From assembly GCA_934513205.1 (NCBI GenBank), contig CAKSWU010000019.1, positions 1-38,879 on the forward strand: a stretch of 38,879 nt of DNA. The letters are read 5' to 3'. The stretch is from an uncultured Faecalibacterium sp. GTDB lineage: Bacteria > Bacillota > Clostridia > Oscillospirales > Ruminococcaceae. Both the position numbers and the translations under genes were made by a program. Below the pieces are notes generated by a model. That model was not told where the DNA came from, made no database searches, and saw only the letters and a program-made list of their open reading frames with translations. Of this stretch, positions 21,985-30,966 are shown piece by piece. Numbering within the stretch: position 1 is the stretch's first letter; every line of letters starts with the position of its first letter.

Positions 21985-23358
21985 ATGGAACAACAACATC
22001 CCAAGCGGAGCGTTTTTTCCGGCAAGATCGGCTTTGTGCTGTCGGCGGCGGGCGCGTCCGTGGGTCTGGGAAACATCTGGCGCTTCCCGTATCTGGCGGC
22101 AAAGTACGGCGGCGGCATCTTTCTGCTGGTGTACATCGTGCTTGCCGTCACCTTTGGCTACACCATGATCATGGCAGAGACCGCGCTGGGCCGCATGACC
22201 CGCAAGAGCCCGGTGGGTGCCTACCAGTCCTTCGGCACCCGGGGCGGTGTGAAGTTCGGCGGCTGGATCAACGCCGTCATCCCCATTCTGATCGTGCCCT
22301 ACTACTCGGTCATCGGTGGCTGGGTCATCCGCTATCTGGCGGACTACGTCAGCGGTCACGGCAGCGAGCTGGCGCAGGACGGCTACTTCTCCGGCTTCAT
22401 CTCCAGCGGCCTGTCGGCAGAGGTGTGCTTTGTGCTGTTCACCGCCTTTACCCTTGCCATCATCTTTGCCGGTGTGCGCAACGGCGTGGAGCGGGTCTCC
22501 AAGCTGATGATGCCGGTGCTGGTGGTGCTGTCGGTGGTCATTGCTGGGTACTCGGTCACCCGCCCCGGCGCGCTGGAAGGCGTCAAGTACTTTCTGGTGC
22601 CCAACGCGGCAAACTTTTCCTGGATGACCGTGGTCACCGCCATGGGACAGATGTTCTACTCACTGTCCATCGCCATGGGCATTCTGGTCACCTTTGGCTC
22701 CTACATGAAGCGGGACGTCTCCATTGAGGAGTCCACCGAGAACGTGGAGATCTTTGACACCGCCATTGCCGTCATGGCGGGCCTGATGATCATTCCGGCG
22801 GTGTTCTCCTTCTCCGGCGGCGACCCGGACACCCTGCAGGCCGGTCCCGCCCTGATGTTCATCACCATCCCCAAGGTGTTCGAGAGCATGGGCCTGGGCC
22901 ATGTGGTGGGCGTGCTGTTCTTTACGCTGGTGCTGTTTGCTGCCATCACCAGCTCCATCGCCCTGACCGAGAGCGCCGTCTCCACCTTTGAGGACGAACT
23001 GGGCTGGAACCGTCAGAAGGCCACCGCCTGCATCGGCATCATCATGCTGGCACTGGGCAGCCTGTCGGCGCTGGGCTACGGTCCGCTGGCAGAGGTGACG
23101 GTGTTCGGGATGCAGTTCCTGGACTTCTTCGACTTCCTCACCAACTCGGTGATGATGCCCATTGCCGCCATTGCCACCTGCCTGCTGGTGTCCCGCGTCA
23201 TCGGCGTGGAGCGCATCGAGGCCGAGGTCACGGCTGCGGGCAAGCCCTTCCGCCGTAAGAAGATCTTCAACTTTATGATCCGCTACCTGTGCCCCATCTT
23301 TGCTGCCATCATTCTGGTCAGCTCGGTGGCAAACGCACTGGGCTGGATCTCCATGTAA
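21985..23358 (+). CDS. Sodium-dependent transporter, NSS (SNF) family
   Basis: A 457-residue membrane protein of the neurotransmitter:sodium symporter family, LeuT-like, with 11-12 helices. Signature: the helix 1 motif LSAAGASVGLGNIWRFPYLAAKYGGG with the unwound sodium and substrate site. Bacterial members import amino acids such as leucine, tryptophan or tyrosine with sodium; the substrate here is unknown. The start is ATG 21985 with GAGGAG upstream. It has its own promoter and a terminator at 23379. Confidence 0.92.
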   Translation: MEQQHPKRSVFSGKIGFVLSAAGASVGLGNIWRFPYLAAKYGGGIFLLVYIVLAVTFGYTMIMAETALGRMTRKSPVGAYQSFGTRGGVKFGGWINAVIPILIVPYYSVIGGWVIRYLADYVSGHGSELAQDGYFSGFISSGLSAEVCFVLFTAFTLAIIFAGVRNGVERVSKLMMPVLVVLSVVIAGYSVTRPGALEGVKYFLVPNAANFSWMTVVTAMGQMFYSLSIAMGILVTFGSYMKRDVSIEESTENVEIFDTAIAVMAGLMIIPAVFSFSGGDPDTLQAGPALMFITIPKVFESMGLGHVVGVLFFTLVLFAAITSSIALTESAVSTFEDELGWNRQKATACIGIIMLALGSLSALGYGPLAEVTVFGMQFLDFFDFLTNSVMMPIAAIATCLLVSRVIGVERIEAEVTAAGKPFRRKKIFNFMIRYLCPIFAAIILVSSVANALGWISM

Positions 23359-23378
23359 GCTCTTTGGGATAAAACCGG

Positions 23379-23435
23379 AACGCACCCGCATCCGCCTTGG
23401 GACAAGAGCCCGGGACGCTGCGGGTGCGTTTTTGG
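23379..23435 (+). terminator. Terminator of the NSS transporter gene
   Basis: AACGCACCCGCA (23379-23390) pairs with TGCGGGTGCGTT (23420-23431), followed by T5, with a 29-nt loop. Confidence 0.75.
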
Positions 23436-23443
23436 CAGGACGC

Positions 23444-23479
23444 AAAAAGGCTGCTGCACATTTCTGTGCAGCAGCCTTT
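23444..23479 (-). terminator. Terminator of the flavoprotein gene
   Basis: The 15-bp stem 23446-23460 with 23465-23479 closes a 4-nt loop and is followed by T5 on the minus strand, 35 bases beyond the flavoprotein stop. Confidence 0.88.
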
Positions 23480-23513
23480 GTTTGTGCTTGGAGGCAGGGG
23501 GTCAGAGCGCAGC

Positions 23514-25430
23514 TCAGATCTCCTTCTTCAGGGTCTCGCCCATGATGTAGCCGTAGGTCAGCGCGGCGTCAAAGCCCATGCCGTACTGCTTTGCGTCCTT
23601 CTCCTCGATGGAGCCGCAGACGTCGCCGGCAGCGTACAGGCCGGGGATGGCCTTCTTGTCCTCGGTCAGGACGTGGCAGTCGGTGTCGATGGCCAGACCA
23701 GCGGTGGTCAGGTAGAAGGTGGGGTCCACGCGGATGGCCCACAGACCATCGCGGGTCTCGATGTAGGGGCAGTTGCGGCGGCCGAACTCATCGGGCTCGC
23801 CAGCCAGAGCGGCGGCGTTGTTGGCCTCGATGGCGTCTGCCAGGTTGGGCAGGTTCAGCTCCTCGGCGGCCTTCTCCACGCTGTCGTAGTGCACCGCCTC
23901 GCCCTTCTCGAACATGGCAACGTAGCCGTTGAAGCCGTAGGACTCGCTGTCGCGCAGCTTGACGGCGGAAGCCTCGTCGAACACATAGTAGAAGGTGTCG
24001 CCGTTGTCCTTGTTCAGCTTGGCCTTTGCCATGGTGTAGTGGTTGTCGGAGATAATGTTGCCGATGTTGTCGCCCTTGATGTTGACCATGATGCCGGGGG
24101 CAGACTGGTGGATGAAAGCCAGCTCGAACTTGCTCTTGTAGCTGGACAGGAAGGCGGGCAGGGTGCGGTTTGCGCACTCCACATAGCCGCCGGCGTCGAT
24201 GCCCATCTGGATGCCCTCGCCGGTCATGCTGGAAGCGCAGTTGAAGAAGAAGTCGGCGTAGTCGGGGTTGTACTTCTTCAGCATCTCGGGGTTCTTGGCA
24301 AAGCCGCCGGAAGCCAGACACACGGCCTTGCCGCGCAGGGTGTAGCTTGCGCCGTTGTCGCCCTTGGCGTGGAAGCCTACAACACGGCCGCTCTCGTCCT
24401 TGATGAGGTCGGTGACGCTGGTGGAGTAGATGATCTTGCCCTTCTCATACTTCTCCACGCGCTGTGCCATGAACATCATGGCGTAGCCTGCGCCGCCCTC
24501 GTAGCAGCCGGGAGCCAGATACGGGGTGGAAGCGCCGTACTGGGTGGCGCTCTCGTAGTTGCCCATGGTGTTGAAGCCGATGCCGATGCTGGACATCCAG
24601 TCCACCAGGTCGCCGGCAACGGTGTACTGCTTGGTCATGTAGGGCATCTCACCGTTGAAGAACTCGGTGCGGTGATACTTCTCCATGGTCTGCCAGAAGT
24701 TCATCATGCCTTCCAGCGTGCCCATGGCAGAGCTGCGGAAGCTGCCGTCCACATCGTAGTTGTACTGCAGCTTGGAGCCTGCAGTGGCAACACCGCCGTA
24801 GGTCATGGACATGGAGCCGCCAGGGATGTCCCGCTTCTCCACCAGAGTGACGCTGTAACCGGCCTCCAGCAGGCGGCAGGCGCAGGTCAGGCCGGAGGTG
24901 CCGGCACCCATGATGATGACGTCAGCCTCTTCCTCGATGACCTCGTTGGAGGTGGCAGCGGTGACTTCCTTGGAGAAGTCCTCCACGTTGTAGCCGGACA
25001 GCTCGATGGCCTCCTTCACGGCTGCCTTGACAGCCATGGAGGTGATGGAGGAGCCGCGCAGGTTGGGCACGTTGATGCTCTGGTTTGCCACGATGGCAGC
25101 GGGGATGCGGGAGCAGGCGTAGTTGCCGATGCCGATGGTCTCCTCGTGGGACAGCACCTCGCAGGCAGTGATCTTGCCCTCAAAGAAGGTGGTAGCCACA
25201 TGGACCCAGCTCTCGTGGCCCATGGCCTTGGTGACGTACTTGCCGTCCACCGGGCTGGAGGGACGGGTCACAGCGGAGGCGGCAGCATCGGTGGAAGCTG
25301 CGCCGGAGGCGGGGGTGCCGGCAGCGTTGGAAGCGGAGTTGCCGCAGGCGGTCAGCAGACCGGCAGCAGCAGCGCCCATGGTGCCCATAGCGGCACCGCG
25401 CATAAAGTTGCGACGAGAGATCTTAGCCAT
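23514..25430 (-). CDS. Secreted FMN/FAD-dependent reductase (fumarate-reductase type flavoprotein)
   Basis: A 638-residue exported flavoprotein. The N-terminus carries a twin-arginine-like RRNFM and a lipobox LTAC ending at C29, so it is probably a lipoprotein at the outer face of the membrane. An FMN_bind domain (about 62-145) has GSSITS (126-131) at the place of the flavinylation motif. A FAD_binding_2 domain begins at VIIMGAGTSG (171-180) with the EK at the end of the second strand, and ends with the GLYAAGDVCG signature. This architecture occurs in fumarate, urocanate and related reductases using extracellular electron acceptors; the substrate here is unknown. ATG 25430 follows AAAGGCG. 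It is divergent from a LysR gene that probably controls it. Confidence 0.9.
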   Translation of the reverse strand: MAKISRRNFMRGAAMGTMGAAAAGLLTACGNSASNAAGTPASGAASTDAAASAVTRPSSPVDGKYVTKAMGHESWVHVATTFFEGKITACEVLSHEETIGIGNYACSRIPAAIVANQSINVPNLRGSSITSMAVKAAVKEAIELSGYNVEDFSKEVTAATSNEVIEEEADVIIMGAGTSGLTCACRLLEAGYSVTLVEKRDIPGGSMSMTYGGVATAGSKLQYNYDVDGSFRSSAMGTLEGMMNFWQTMEKYHRTEFFNGEMPYMTKQYTVAGDLVDWMSSIGIGFNTMGNYESATQYGASTPYLAPGCYEGGAGYAMMFMAQRVEKYEKGKIIYSTSVTDLIKDESGRVVGFHAKGDNGASYTLRGKAVCLASGGFAKNPEMLKKYNPDYADFFFNCASSMTGEGIQMGIDAGGYVECANRTLPAFLSSYKSKFELAFIHQSAPGIMVNIKGDNIGNIISDNHYTMAKAKLNKDNGDTFYYVFDEASAVKLRDSESYGFNGYVAMFEKGEAVHYDSVEKAAEELNLPNLADAIEANNAAALAGEPDEFGRRNCPYIETRDGLWAIRVDPTFYLTTAGLAIDTDCHVLTEDKKAIPGLYAAGDVCGSIEEKDAKQYGMGFDAALTYGYIMGETLKKEI

Positions 25431-25507
25431 AAGGTTCGCCTTTCTGTTTCTACTTTTTCTTCTTTCTTCTTCATCTACTGCTTCGTATGCAGACAGACAT
25501 TGATATT

Positions 25508-25536
25508 ATTATAGCAAAGAACCGGTGCGGAGAGAA
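25508..25536 (-). promoter_or_regulatory. Probable promoter of the flavoprotein gene
   Basis: On the minus strand TATAAT (25513-25508) with a 17-bp spacer to a poor TTCTCT -35. The weak -35 is consistent with activator dependence, for example by the divergent LysR protein. Confidence 0.5.
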
Positions 25537-25586
25537 ATTCAAAATAATGCCGGATCTATCAAAAACCTTTATAAATCGTTTTTTCA

Positions 25587-25614
25587 TTGCCTTTTAAGGG
25601 ATTTTCGTTATAAT
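25587..25614 (+). promoter_or_regulatory. Promoter of the LysR-type gene
   Basis: TTGCCT (25587-25592), 16-bp spacer, TATAAT (25609-25614). The region between the divergent promoters is AT-rich, with a TTTATAAA palindrome at 25568-25575 as a possible regulator site. Confidence 0.65.
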
Positions 25615-25663
25615 AAAGATACACGTTTACAAAAAATTTTAAAAGAGGGGGGACATCGGTGCA

Positions 25664-26587
25664 GTGACGATCTATCAACTGGAGTGTTTTATTACCGTAG
25701 CGGAGGAACTGAACTTCAGCGCGGCCGCCCAGCGGCTGTTCATCACCCAGCCCGCCATCACCTACCAGATCAACGCGCTGGAAAAGGAGACCGGCCTGCA
25801 TCTGTTCGAACGCACCACCCGCCGCACCAAGCTGACTGCCGCCGGACAGTCCTTTTATCTGGACATGGTGCAGATGACCAGCTTTGGGCGGCAGGCACTG
25901 AAAAAGGCGCAGGACATTCAGGAAGCCGACCGCTCCCGCCTGACGGTGGGGCTGCGGCAGCTGTTCGACTACGGCACCTTTTCCAGCATTCTGGCAGAGT
26001 TCCAGCGCCAGTACCCTAACGCCTGCGTGGACGTGATCCCGCAGGACAACCGCCGCCCGCTGGAGCAGCTGCGCTCCGGGCAGCTGGACATCGGCTTTTT
26101 CTACGCCACCGAGCACTCCCGCGACCGGGATATCTCCTTCACGCCGCTGTTCTCGCTGGGCTACCATGTGCTGATGAACAAAAACTCGCCCCTTGCCCAC
26201 CGGCAGGCGCTGCATCTGGCAGACCTGAAGGGGCAGAGCGTGGTGTCCTCCGGCGCGTTCGACAGCTTTTTGTCCGCCTGTCAGGGTCCCTCGCTGGAGC
26301 AGCTGGCGCAGGTGGGGGTGGACTGCAGCAAGATCACCCCCAGCTTTGAGGGCGCACTCATTATGATCCAGATGGGCACCGCCATGTCCATCGTGCCCTG
26401 TCTGGACGAAGCGGTGATCCCCGGCATCGTCAAGGTGCCGCTGCTGGATTACCCGCCCGTGACGGTGGAGATCGCCGTTATGCGCCACGCGCCCCGGCTG
26501 GAGATCCAGTCCTTTATCGAGATCGCCAAGCAGAAATATGCCCACTACCACACCGAGCGCTTTTTGCCCAACGGCGAGCTGCTGTGA
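25664..26587 (+). CDS. LysR-family transcriptional regulator
   Basis: A 307-residue LysR-type regulator. The N-terminal winged helix (IYQLECFITVAEELNFSAAAQRLFITQPAITYQINALEKETG, 3-44) is followed by a linker helix and a periplasmic-binding-like effector domain (about 90-300). Start is a GTG at 25664 after GAGGGGGG; no in-frame ATG fits. Divergent placement from the secreted flavoprotein gene, with promoters about 70 bp apart, is the classic layout for LysR control of its neighbour. The effector is not deducible. Confidence 0.92.
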   Translation: MTIYQLECFITVAEELNFSAAAQRLFITQPAITYQINALEKETGLHLFERTTRRTKLTAAGQSFYLDMVQMTSFGRQALKKAQDIQEADRSRLTVGLRQLFDYGTFSSILAEFQRQYPNACVDVIPQDNRRPLEQLRSGQLDIGFFYATEHSRDRDISFTPLFSLGYHVLMNKNSPLAHRQALHLADLKGQSVVSSGAFDSFLSACQGPSLEQLAQVGVDCSKITPSFEGALIMIQMGTAMSIVPCLDEAVIPGIVKVPLLDYPPVTVEIAVMRHAPRLEIQSFIEIAKQKYAHYHTERFLPNGELL

Positions 26588-26590
26588 CTG

Positions 26591-26632
26591 CAAAAAAAGG
26601 ACCCGGAAGCGCTTGCAGGCGCTTCCGGGTCC
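26591..26632 (-). terminator. Terminator of the serC-serA operon
   Basis: A perfect 14-bp stem GGACCCGGAAGCGC (26599-26612) with its complement (26619-26632) is followed on the minus strand by seven T. It lies 40 bases beyond the serA stop and also separates it from the converging LysR gene. Confidence 0.9.
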
Positions 26633-26672
26633 CGATTGCTAAAACAGAGAACCCGTGGCAGGAACAGAGGTC

Positions 26673-27833
26673 TTACAGGATGCGCACCCGGATCACGGCG
26701 GGGATGGCAGCCAGCTTTTCCGCCAGCTTTTTGTCCACGGCACCGGTGGCGTCCAGCATGGTGTAGGCCATGTTCTTCTTGCTCTTGTTCACCATGTTTT
26801 CGATGTTCAAGCCCGCCTCGGTGGTCAGAGCGGTGATCTGGCTGATCATGCCAGGCTCGTTTTTGTGGATGATGCAGATGCGCTTGCCGCCGGCGCGGGG
26901 CTGGTTGACCTCCGGCAGGTTCACCGAGTGGGCGATGTTGCCGTTCTTCAGGTAGTCGCTCAGCTCCCGGGCTGCCATGACCGCGCAGTTGTCCTCGGCT
27001 TCCGGGGTGGAAGCGCCCAGATGCGGGGTGCAGACGATGCCGGGCTTGCCCAGCAGAGCCTCGGCGGGAAAGTCGGTCATATAGCCGGACACCTTGCCGC
27101 TCTCCATGGCGTCCAGCAGGGCATCGGTGTTCACCAGCTCGCCGCGGGCGTAGTTCAGGATCTTCACGCCGTCCTTGCACAGGGCAAGAGTCTGGGCGTT
27201 GATGGTGTCCTTGGTGGTGGGCAGGTAGGGCACATGGATGGTGATGTAGTCGCACAGGGGCAGCATGTCGTTCAGGTTCACACAGTGGCGTACCTGACTG
27301 CTCAGGTTCCATGCGGCGTCAATGGAGATGTAGGGGTCGTAGCCGTAGACCTCCATGCCCAGCTGGATGGCACAGTTGGCAACGCGGGAGCCGATGGCGC
27401 CCAGACCGATGACGCCAAGGGTCTTGCCCTTGATCTCGTTGCCCACGAACTTTTTCTTGCCTTTTTCCACGGTCTTTGCCATGGCGGGGTCGCCCGCCAG
27501 CTGCTGGCACCACTGGGCAGCATCGGCTACATTGCGGCTGCCCGCAATGAGCATGCCGATGACCAGCTCCGCCACGGCGTTGGCGTTGGCACCCGGGGTG
27601 TTGAACACCACGATGCCCTGCTCGCTGCAGCGGTCCAGCGGGATGTTGTTGACCCCGGCACCGGCGCGGGCGATGGCCAGCAGATTGTCGTTGAAGGTGG
27701 TGTTCAAAAGATCGGCGCTGCGCACCAGAATGCCGTCCGGAGCATCGGTGTCCACTGCCACGTCAAACAGGTTCTTGTTCAGTTTTGCCAGACCCACCGG
27801 GCTGATGGCGTTGAGCGTTTTGATGGTGTACAT
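26673..27833 (-). CDS. serA: D-3-phosphoglycerate dehydrogenase
   Basis: First step of serine synthesis: 3-phosphoglycerate to phosphohydroxypyruvate with NAD. The 386-residue protein has the nucleotide-binding GLGAIG (143-148), the conserved ARGELVNTDAL segment with the active-site Arg region, the catalytic HLGAST His, and a C-terminal ACT domain (about 315-386). It is the short type with a single ACT domain, probably feedback-regulated. The ATG at 27833 has GAGGAG upstream, and 15 bases separate it from the serC stop, so they are cotranscribed. Confidence 0.95.
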   Translation of the reverse strand: MYTIKTLNAISPVGLAKLNKNLFDVAVDTDAPDGILVRSADLLNTTFNDNLLAIARAGAGVNNIPLDRCSEQGIVVFNTPGANANAVAELVIGMLIAGSRNVADAAQWCQQLAGDPAMAKTVEKGKKKFVGNEIKGKTLGVIGLGAIGSRVANCAIQLGMEVYGYDPYISIDAAWNLSSQVRHCVNLNDMLPLCDYITIHVPYLPTTKDTINAQTLALCKDGVKILNYARGELVNTDALLDAMESGKVSGYMTDFPAEALLGKPGIVCTPHLGASTPEAEDNCAVMAARELSDYLKNGNIAHSVNLPEVNQPRAGGKRICIIHKNEPGMISQITALTTEAGLNIENMVNKSKKNMAYTMLDATGAVDKKLAEKLAAIPAVIRVRIL

Positions 27834-27848
27834 ATCTGAAACTCCTCT

Positions 27849-28931
27849 TTATGCATTCTCTTTGCGGAACTTCTCCATGAAGTCCACCAGCTTGTCCACG
27901 CCCTCAGCCGGCATGGCGTTATAGATGGAGGCGCGCATGCCGCCCACCAGACGGTGGCCCTTCAGGTTGACAAAACCGGCGTCGGCGGCCTCGGCACAGA
28001 ACTTTTTGTCCATGTCCGGGTTGGGGCTGGTGAAGGTGACGTTCATGGTGCTGCGGTAGCGGTGCTCCACAGGATTCGTGAAGAAGTCCTGCCCGTCCAG
28101 ATAGTCGTACAGCACCTTTGCCTTGGCTTCGTTGATCTTCTGCATGTTGGCAAGGCCGCCGATATCGTTTTCCAGATACTTCAGCACCAGACCGGTCATG
28201 TAGATGCACCAGCAGGGGGGCGTGTTGTACATGCTGTCCTTGGCCAGCAGGGTGGTGTAGTTCATCATGGTGGGTACGTTGTCGGCGGCGTGGCCCAGCA
28301 GGTCGTCCCGGATGATGGCGATGGCCATGCCGGCGGGGGCCACGTTCTTCTGCACACCAAAGTAGATGCAGCCGTACTTGCTGACGTCCACCGGCTTGGA
28401 CAGGATCATGGAGCTCATATCCGCCACCAGCGGCACACCCTCCACCTGGGGCAGCTCTACATACTGGGTGCCGAAGATGGTGTTGTTCTGGCAGATGTGG
28501 ATGTAGCTGGCGTCCTTGTCGTAGTCGATGGCGTTCACGTCCGGGATGTAGGTAAAGTTTTTGTCCTTGCTGGTGGCGACCACCTTGGCTTCACCGAACT
28601 TGGCGGCCTCCTTGGCAGCCAGACCCGAGAAGTTGCCGGACACGATGTAGTCCGCCTTGCCGGTGGTCATAAAGTTCAGCGGCACCATGGCAAACTGCTG
28701 GGTGGCACCGCCCTGAAAGAAGCCCACTTTGTAGTTGTCGGGGATGTTCATTACCCGGCGCAGCGAGGCCTCGGTGTCCTTGATGATGGCATCGAACCAC
28801 TTGCTGCGGTGGCTCATCTCCATGACGCTCTGGCCGCTGTCACCGTATTCCAGCAGCTCGGCCTGTGCCTGCCGCAGTACCTTTTCGGGCAGCATGCTGG
28901 GGCCTGCGCTGAAGTTGTATACTCGTGCCAT
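27849..28931 (-). CDS. serC: Phosphoserine aminotransferase
   Basis: Second step of serine synthesis: phosphohydroxypyruvate plus glutamate to phosphoserine, PLP-dependent. The 360-residue protein begins with the typical MARVYNFSAGPSMLP, has the SHRSKWFD segment, and places the PLP lysine at K195 in FGVQKNVAPAG. It is first in the serC-serA operon, with AAGGAGAGG before ATG 28931. The leader (about 28932-29006) contains a GCACCGC/GCGGTGC stem-loop without a T-tract; I see no T-box signature. Confidence 0.95.
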   Translation of the reverse strand: MARVYNFSAGPSMLPEKVLRQAQAELLEYGDSGQSVMEMSHRSKWFDAIIKDTEASLRRVMNIPDNYKVGFFQGGATQQFAMVPLNFMTTGKADYIVSGNFSGLAAKEAAKFGEAKVVATSKDKNFTYIPDVNAIDYDKDASYIHICQNNTIFGTQYVELPQVEGVPLVADMSSMILSKPVDVSKYGCIYFGVQKNVAPAGMAIAIIRDDLLGHAADNVPTMMNYTTLLAKDSMYNTPPCWCIYMTGLVLKYLENDIGGLANMQKINEAKAKVLYDYLDGQDFFTNPVEHRYRSTMNVTFTSPNPDMDKKFCAEAADAGFVNLKGHRLVGGMRASIYNAMPAEGVDKLVDFMEKFRKENA

Positions 28932-29012
28932 AATGAACCTCTCCTTTTCCTGTTGCGTCTATTGCGCAGCACCGCCGTTTTTTGCGGTGCGTCTGTTACT
29001 TTCTGTAGCCGT

Positions 29013-29042
29013 AGTATACCGGTTTTCCGGGGGCAAAAACAA
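29013..29042 (-). promoter_or_regulatory. Promoter of serC-serA
   Basis: On the minus strand TTGTTT (29042-29037), 18-bp spacer, TATACT (29018-29013), about 80 bases before serC. Confidence 0.65.
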
Positions 29043-29182
29043 GTGCATCTTTGCACAAAGATCAAGGGATCAAACCCGCCGTGCGAGCACAAAGCACACA
29101 AATGTTTTTCGCCGGAGTACAGAAACAGAGACGGATGTAAAAGATAATGAAAAAACAAGACGGCACCAAACAAAAATCCCTC

Positions 29183-29211
29183 TTGTCCTCCCGGTGAAAA
29201 TGCGGTATACT
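29183..29211 (+). promoter_or_regulatory. Promoter of the BlaI-like gene and rlmD
   Basis: TTGTCC (29183-29188), 17-bp spacer, TATACT (29206-29211). The leader of about 155 bases includes a repeat element at 29255-29325. I see no gene between 28932 and 29371. Confidence 0.7.
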
Positions 29212-29254
29212 GAAAAGGCAGAGACAAATGTAAAATAGAAACAAGGCTCCGTCC

Positions 29255-29325
29255 GTCAAACCCGCAAAGTGTGCGGGAGAGCAAAAGCCTTCCCCCAGTC
29301 GGGGGGAGAAGGCGGCGCGCAGCGC
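29255..29325 (+). repeat. Intergenic repeat with hairpins (REP-like)
   Basis: It begins with the 19-nt sequence shared with 13555 (one extra A), then GCCTTCCCCC paired with GGGGGGAGAAGGC (29287-29313) and GGCGC/GCGCC (29313-29325). Consecutive GC-rich hairpins in an intergenic leader resemble dispersed palindromic repeats. It could also act on translation of the downstream message. Confidence 0.45.
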
Positions 29326-29370
29326 CGGATGAGGGCGGACCCGCTAAAAATATCTATGGAGGAACAACCG

Positions 29371-29793
29371 ATGTACGGCTTACCGGATACCCTGCGGCCT
29401 CTTTCGGCAGCGGAAGAACAGGTGATGCTGGCGGTGTGGGCCTGCCGTGCGCCCGCTGCCCGGCGGGACATCGACGACCGCCTGCGCACAAAGGGCTGGG
29501 CACCGTCTACGGTGCTGAACTTTTTGTACCGGCTGGAGGAAAAAGGCTGGGTAAGGCGCGGCAGAACGGGCAACCGCAACACCTATACCCCGGTCATCAC
29601 CCAGCGAGCCTACTGGGTGTGGAGTATGCGGGAGCGGCTGGATACCCTGTTTGGCGGAGACCTTGCCGCTGCTGTATATGCCATGGTCAGCGAGAGCGGC
29701 TGCGGACAGAGCGAGCTGGAACAGGCCATGAAGGTGCTGGAGGAAAAGCACCGGGAAGCAGAAGAATACGACCTGTACGACCCTTACGGCTAA
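29371..29793 (+). CDS. BlaI/MecI/CopY-family transcriptional regulator
   Basis: A 140-residue winged-helix protein. Its DNA-binding domain spans about 10-80: LSAAEEQVMLAVWACRAPAARRDI, then the recognition helix APSTVLNFLYRLEEKGWVRR and the wing. The C-terminal region forms the dimer. I chose ATG 29371, where GGAGG lies 8 bases upstream; the ATG 15 bases earlier forms part of that site. In other species such proteins are paired with a BlaR1 sensor protease; none is adjacent, so the inducing signal is unknown. It is followed 15 bases later by rlmD, so it may be cotranscribed with it. Confidence 0.82.
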   Translation: MYGLPDTLRPLSAAEEQVMLAVWACRAPAARRDIDDRLRTKGWAPSTVLNFLYRLEEKGWVRRGRTGNRNTYTPVITQRAYWVWSMRERLDTLFGGDLAAAVYAMVSESGCGQSELEQAMKVLEEKHREAEEYDLYDPYG

Positions 29794-29808
29794 AAAGGAG
29801 GACGGAAG

Positions 29809-30966
29809 ATGGATTGCAAACTGCGTGCCAAAAACTGCGGCGGCTGCCCGCTGCTGGGGCTGGACTATGCCGCCCAGCTGAAACAGAAAGAGGATACAGT
29901 CCGCAAACTGGTGGGGAAATTCGGCCCCGTGGAACACATCCGGGGCATGGAAACGCCGGAACACTACCGGAACAAGGTCATTTCCACCTTTGCCCCCGGC
30001 TGGGGCGGAAAGCTGACCTCCGGTATCTACGCGGCAAACAGCCACAGGGTGCTGCCGGTGGAGCGCTGCCTGCTGCAGGACGAGGTGCTGGACACGGTGA
30101 TGGAGGCCGTGCGCGCGGCCGCCGGTGCCTGCCGCTACCAGCCCTACGATGAGGACAAGGGCACCGGCCTTGTGCGCCACTGCCTGCTGCGGCGGGGCGT
30201 AGCCACCGGGCAGGTGATGGTGGTGCTGGTGACGGCGCAGCCGGTGCTGCCGGGGGCCAGAAACTTTGTCAAGGCGCTGCTGACCGAGGCAGAGCGCCGC
30301 GGCGTGCCCGTGACCACCGTGGTGCAGAACGTGAACAGCCGCAAGACCAGCGTGGTGCTGGGCGAAGCGGAAAAGGTTCTGTACGGCAAGGGGTTCATTC
30401 TGGATACCCTCTGCGGCAAGACCTATGCCATCAGCCCGCGCAGCTTTTATCAGATCAACCACGCCCAGACCGAGGTGCTGTACGGCCTTGCAGTGGAAGC
30501 CGCAAAGCTGACCGGCAAAGAGGTGGTGCTGGACGCCTATTGCGGCATCGGCACCATCGGTCTGACCGCTGCCGACCATGCAAAACAGGTGGTGGGCGTG
30601 GAGCTGAACCGGGACGCCGTGCAGGATGCCATCGGTAATGCAAGGCACAACGGCGTAAAGAACGCCCGCTTCTTTGCCGCCGATGCCACCCGCTGGATCG
30701 CTGAAGCCGCCGCAGCAGGGGAGAAGGCAGACGTGATCTTCATGGACCCCCCGCGTGAGGGCTCCACGCCGCAGTTTATCGAAAGTGTGGCCCGCATGGC
30801 CCCAAGGCGCGTGGTCTACGTCAGCTGCAACCCGGTCACGCTGGCCCGCGACCTGGAACTGCTGACCCGCAAGGGCTACAAGGTGGACCGCAGCACCCCT
30901 GTGGACATGTTCCCTCACACGGAGCATATCGAAACGGTATGTCAGTTAGTTCTGAAAAACCGGTAG
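29809..30966 (+). CDS. rlmD: 23S rRNA (uracil-5-)-methyltransferase, RlmD/RumA family
   Basis: A 385-residue SAM-dependent enzyme making 5-methyluridine in 23S rRNA. Cysteines of the [4Fe-4S] cluster are at 3, 10 and 13 (LRAKNCGGCP). The C-terminal methyltransferase domain has LDAYCGIGTIGL, the MDPPREG motif and the catalytic Cys340 in SCNPVTLARD. The N-terminal TRAM domain of the longer RlmD is absent. ATG 29809 follows AAGGAGG. Its end (HIETVCQLVLKNR) is overlapped in another frame by the next gene, and GAAACGGTATG within it is repeated at 34797, so the 3' end may be an insertion site. Confidence 0.9.
   Translation: MDCKLRAKNCGGCPLLGLDYAAQLKQKEDTVRKLVGKFGPVEHIRGMETPEHYRNKVISTFAPGWGGKLTSGIYAANSHRVLPVERCLLQDEVLDTVMEAVRAAAGACRYQPYDEDKGTGLVRHCLLRRGVATGQVMVVLVTAQPVLPGARNFVKALLTEAERRGVPVTTVVQNVNSRKTSVVLGEAEKVLYGKGFILDTLCGKTYAISPRSFYQINHAQTEVLYGLAVEAAKLTGKEVVLDAYCGIGTIGLTAADHAKQVVGVELNRDAVQDAIGNARHNGVKNARFFAADATRWIAEAAAAGEKADVIFMDPPREGSTPQFIESVARMAPRRVVYVSCNPVTLARDLELLTRKGYKVDRSTPVDMFPHTEHIETVCQLVLKNR
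30931..30941. repeat. Candidate attachment-site core, left copy
   Basis: GAAACGGTATG encodes the E-T-V-C segment at the end of rlmD. It recurs exactly at 34797-34807, where it again reads E-T-V-C. The two copies bracket the AT-rich restriction-modification module. Confidence 0.55.

Noticed and set aside
28932..29012. T-box or other riboswitch in the serC leader
   Set aside because: There is a simple GC-rich stem-loop only; no T-box sequence and no terminator follow it.
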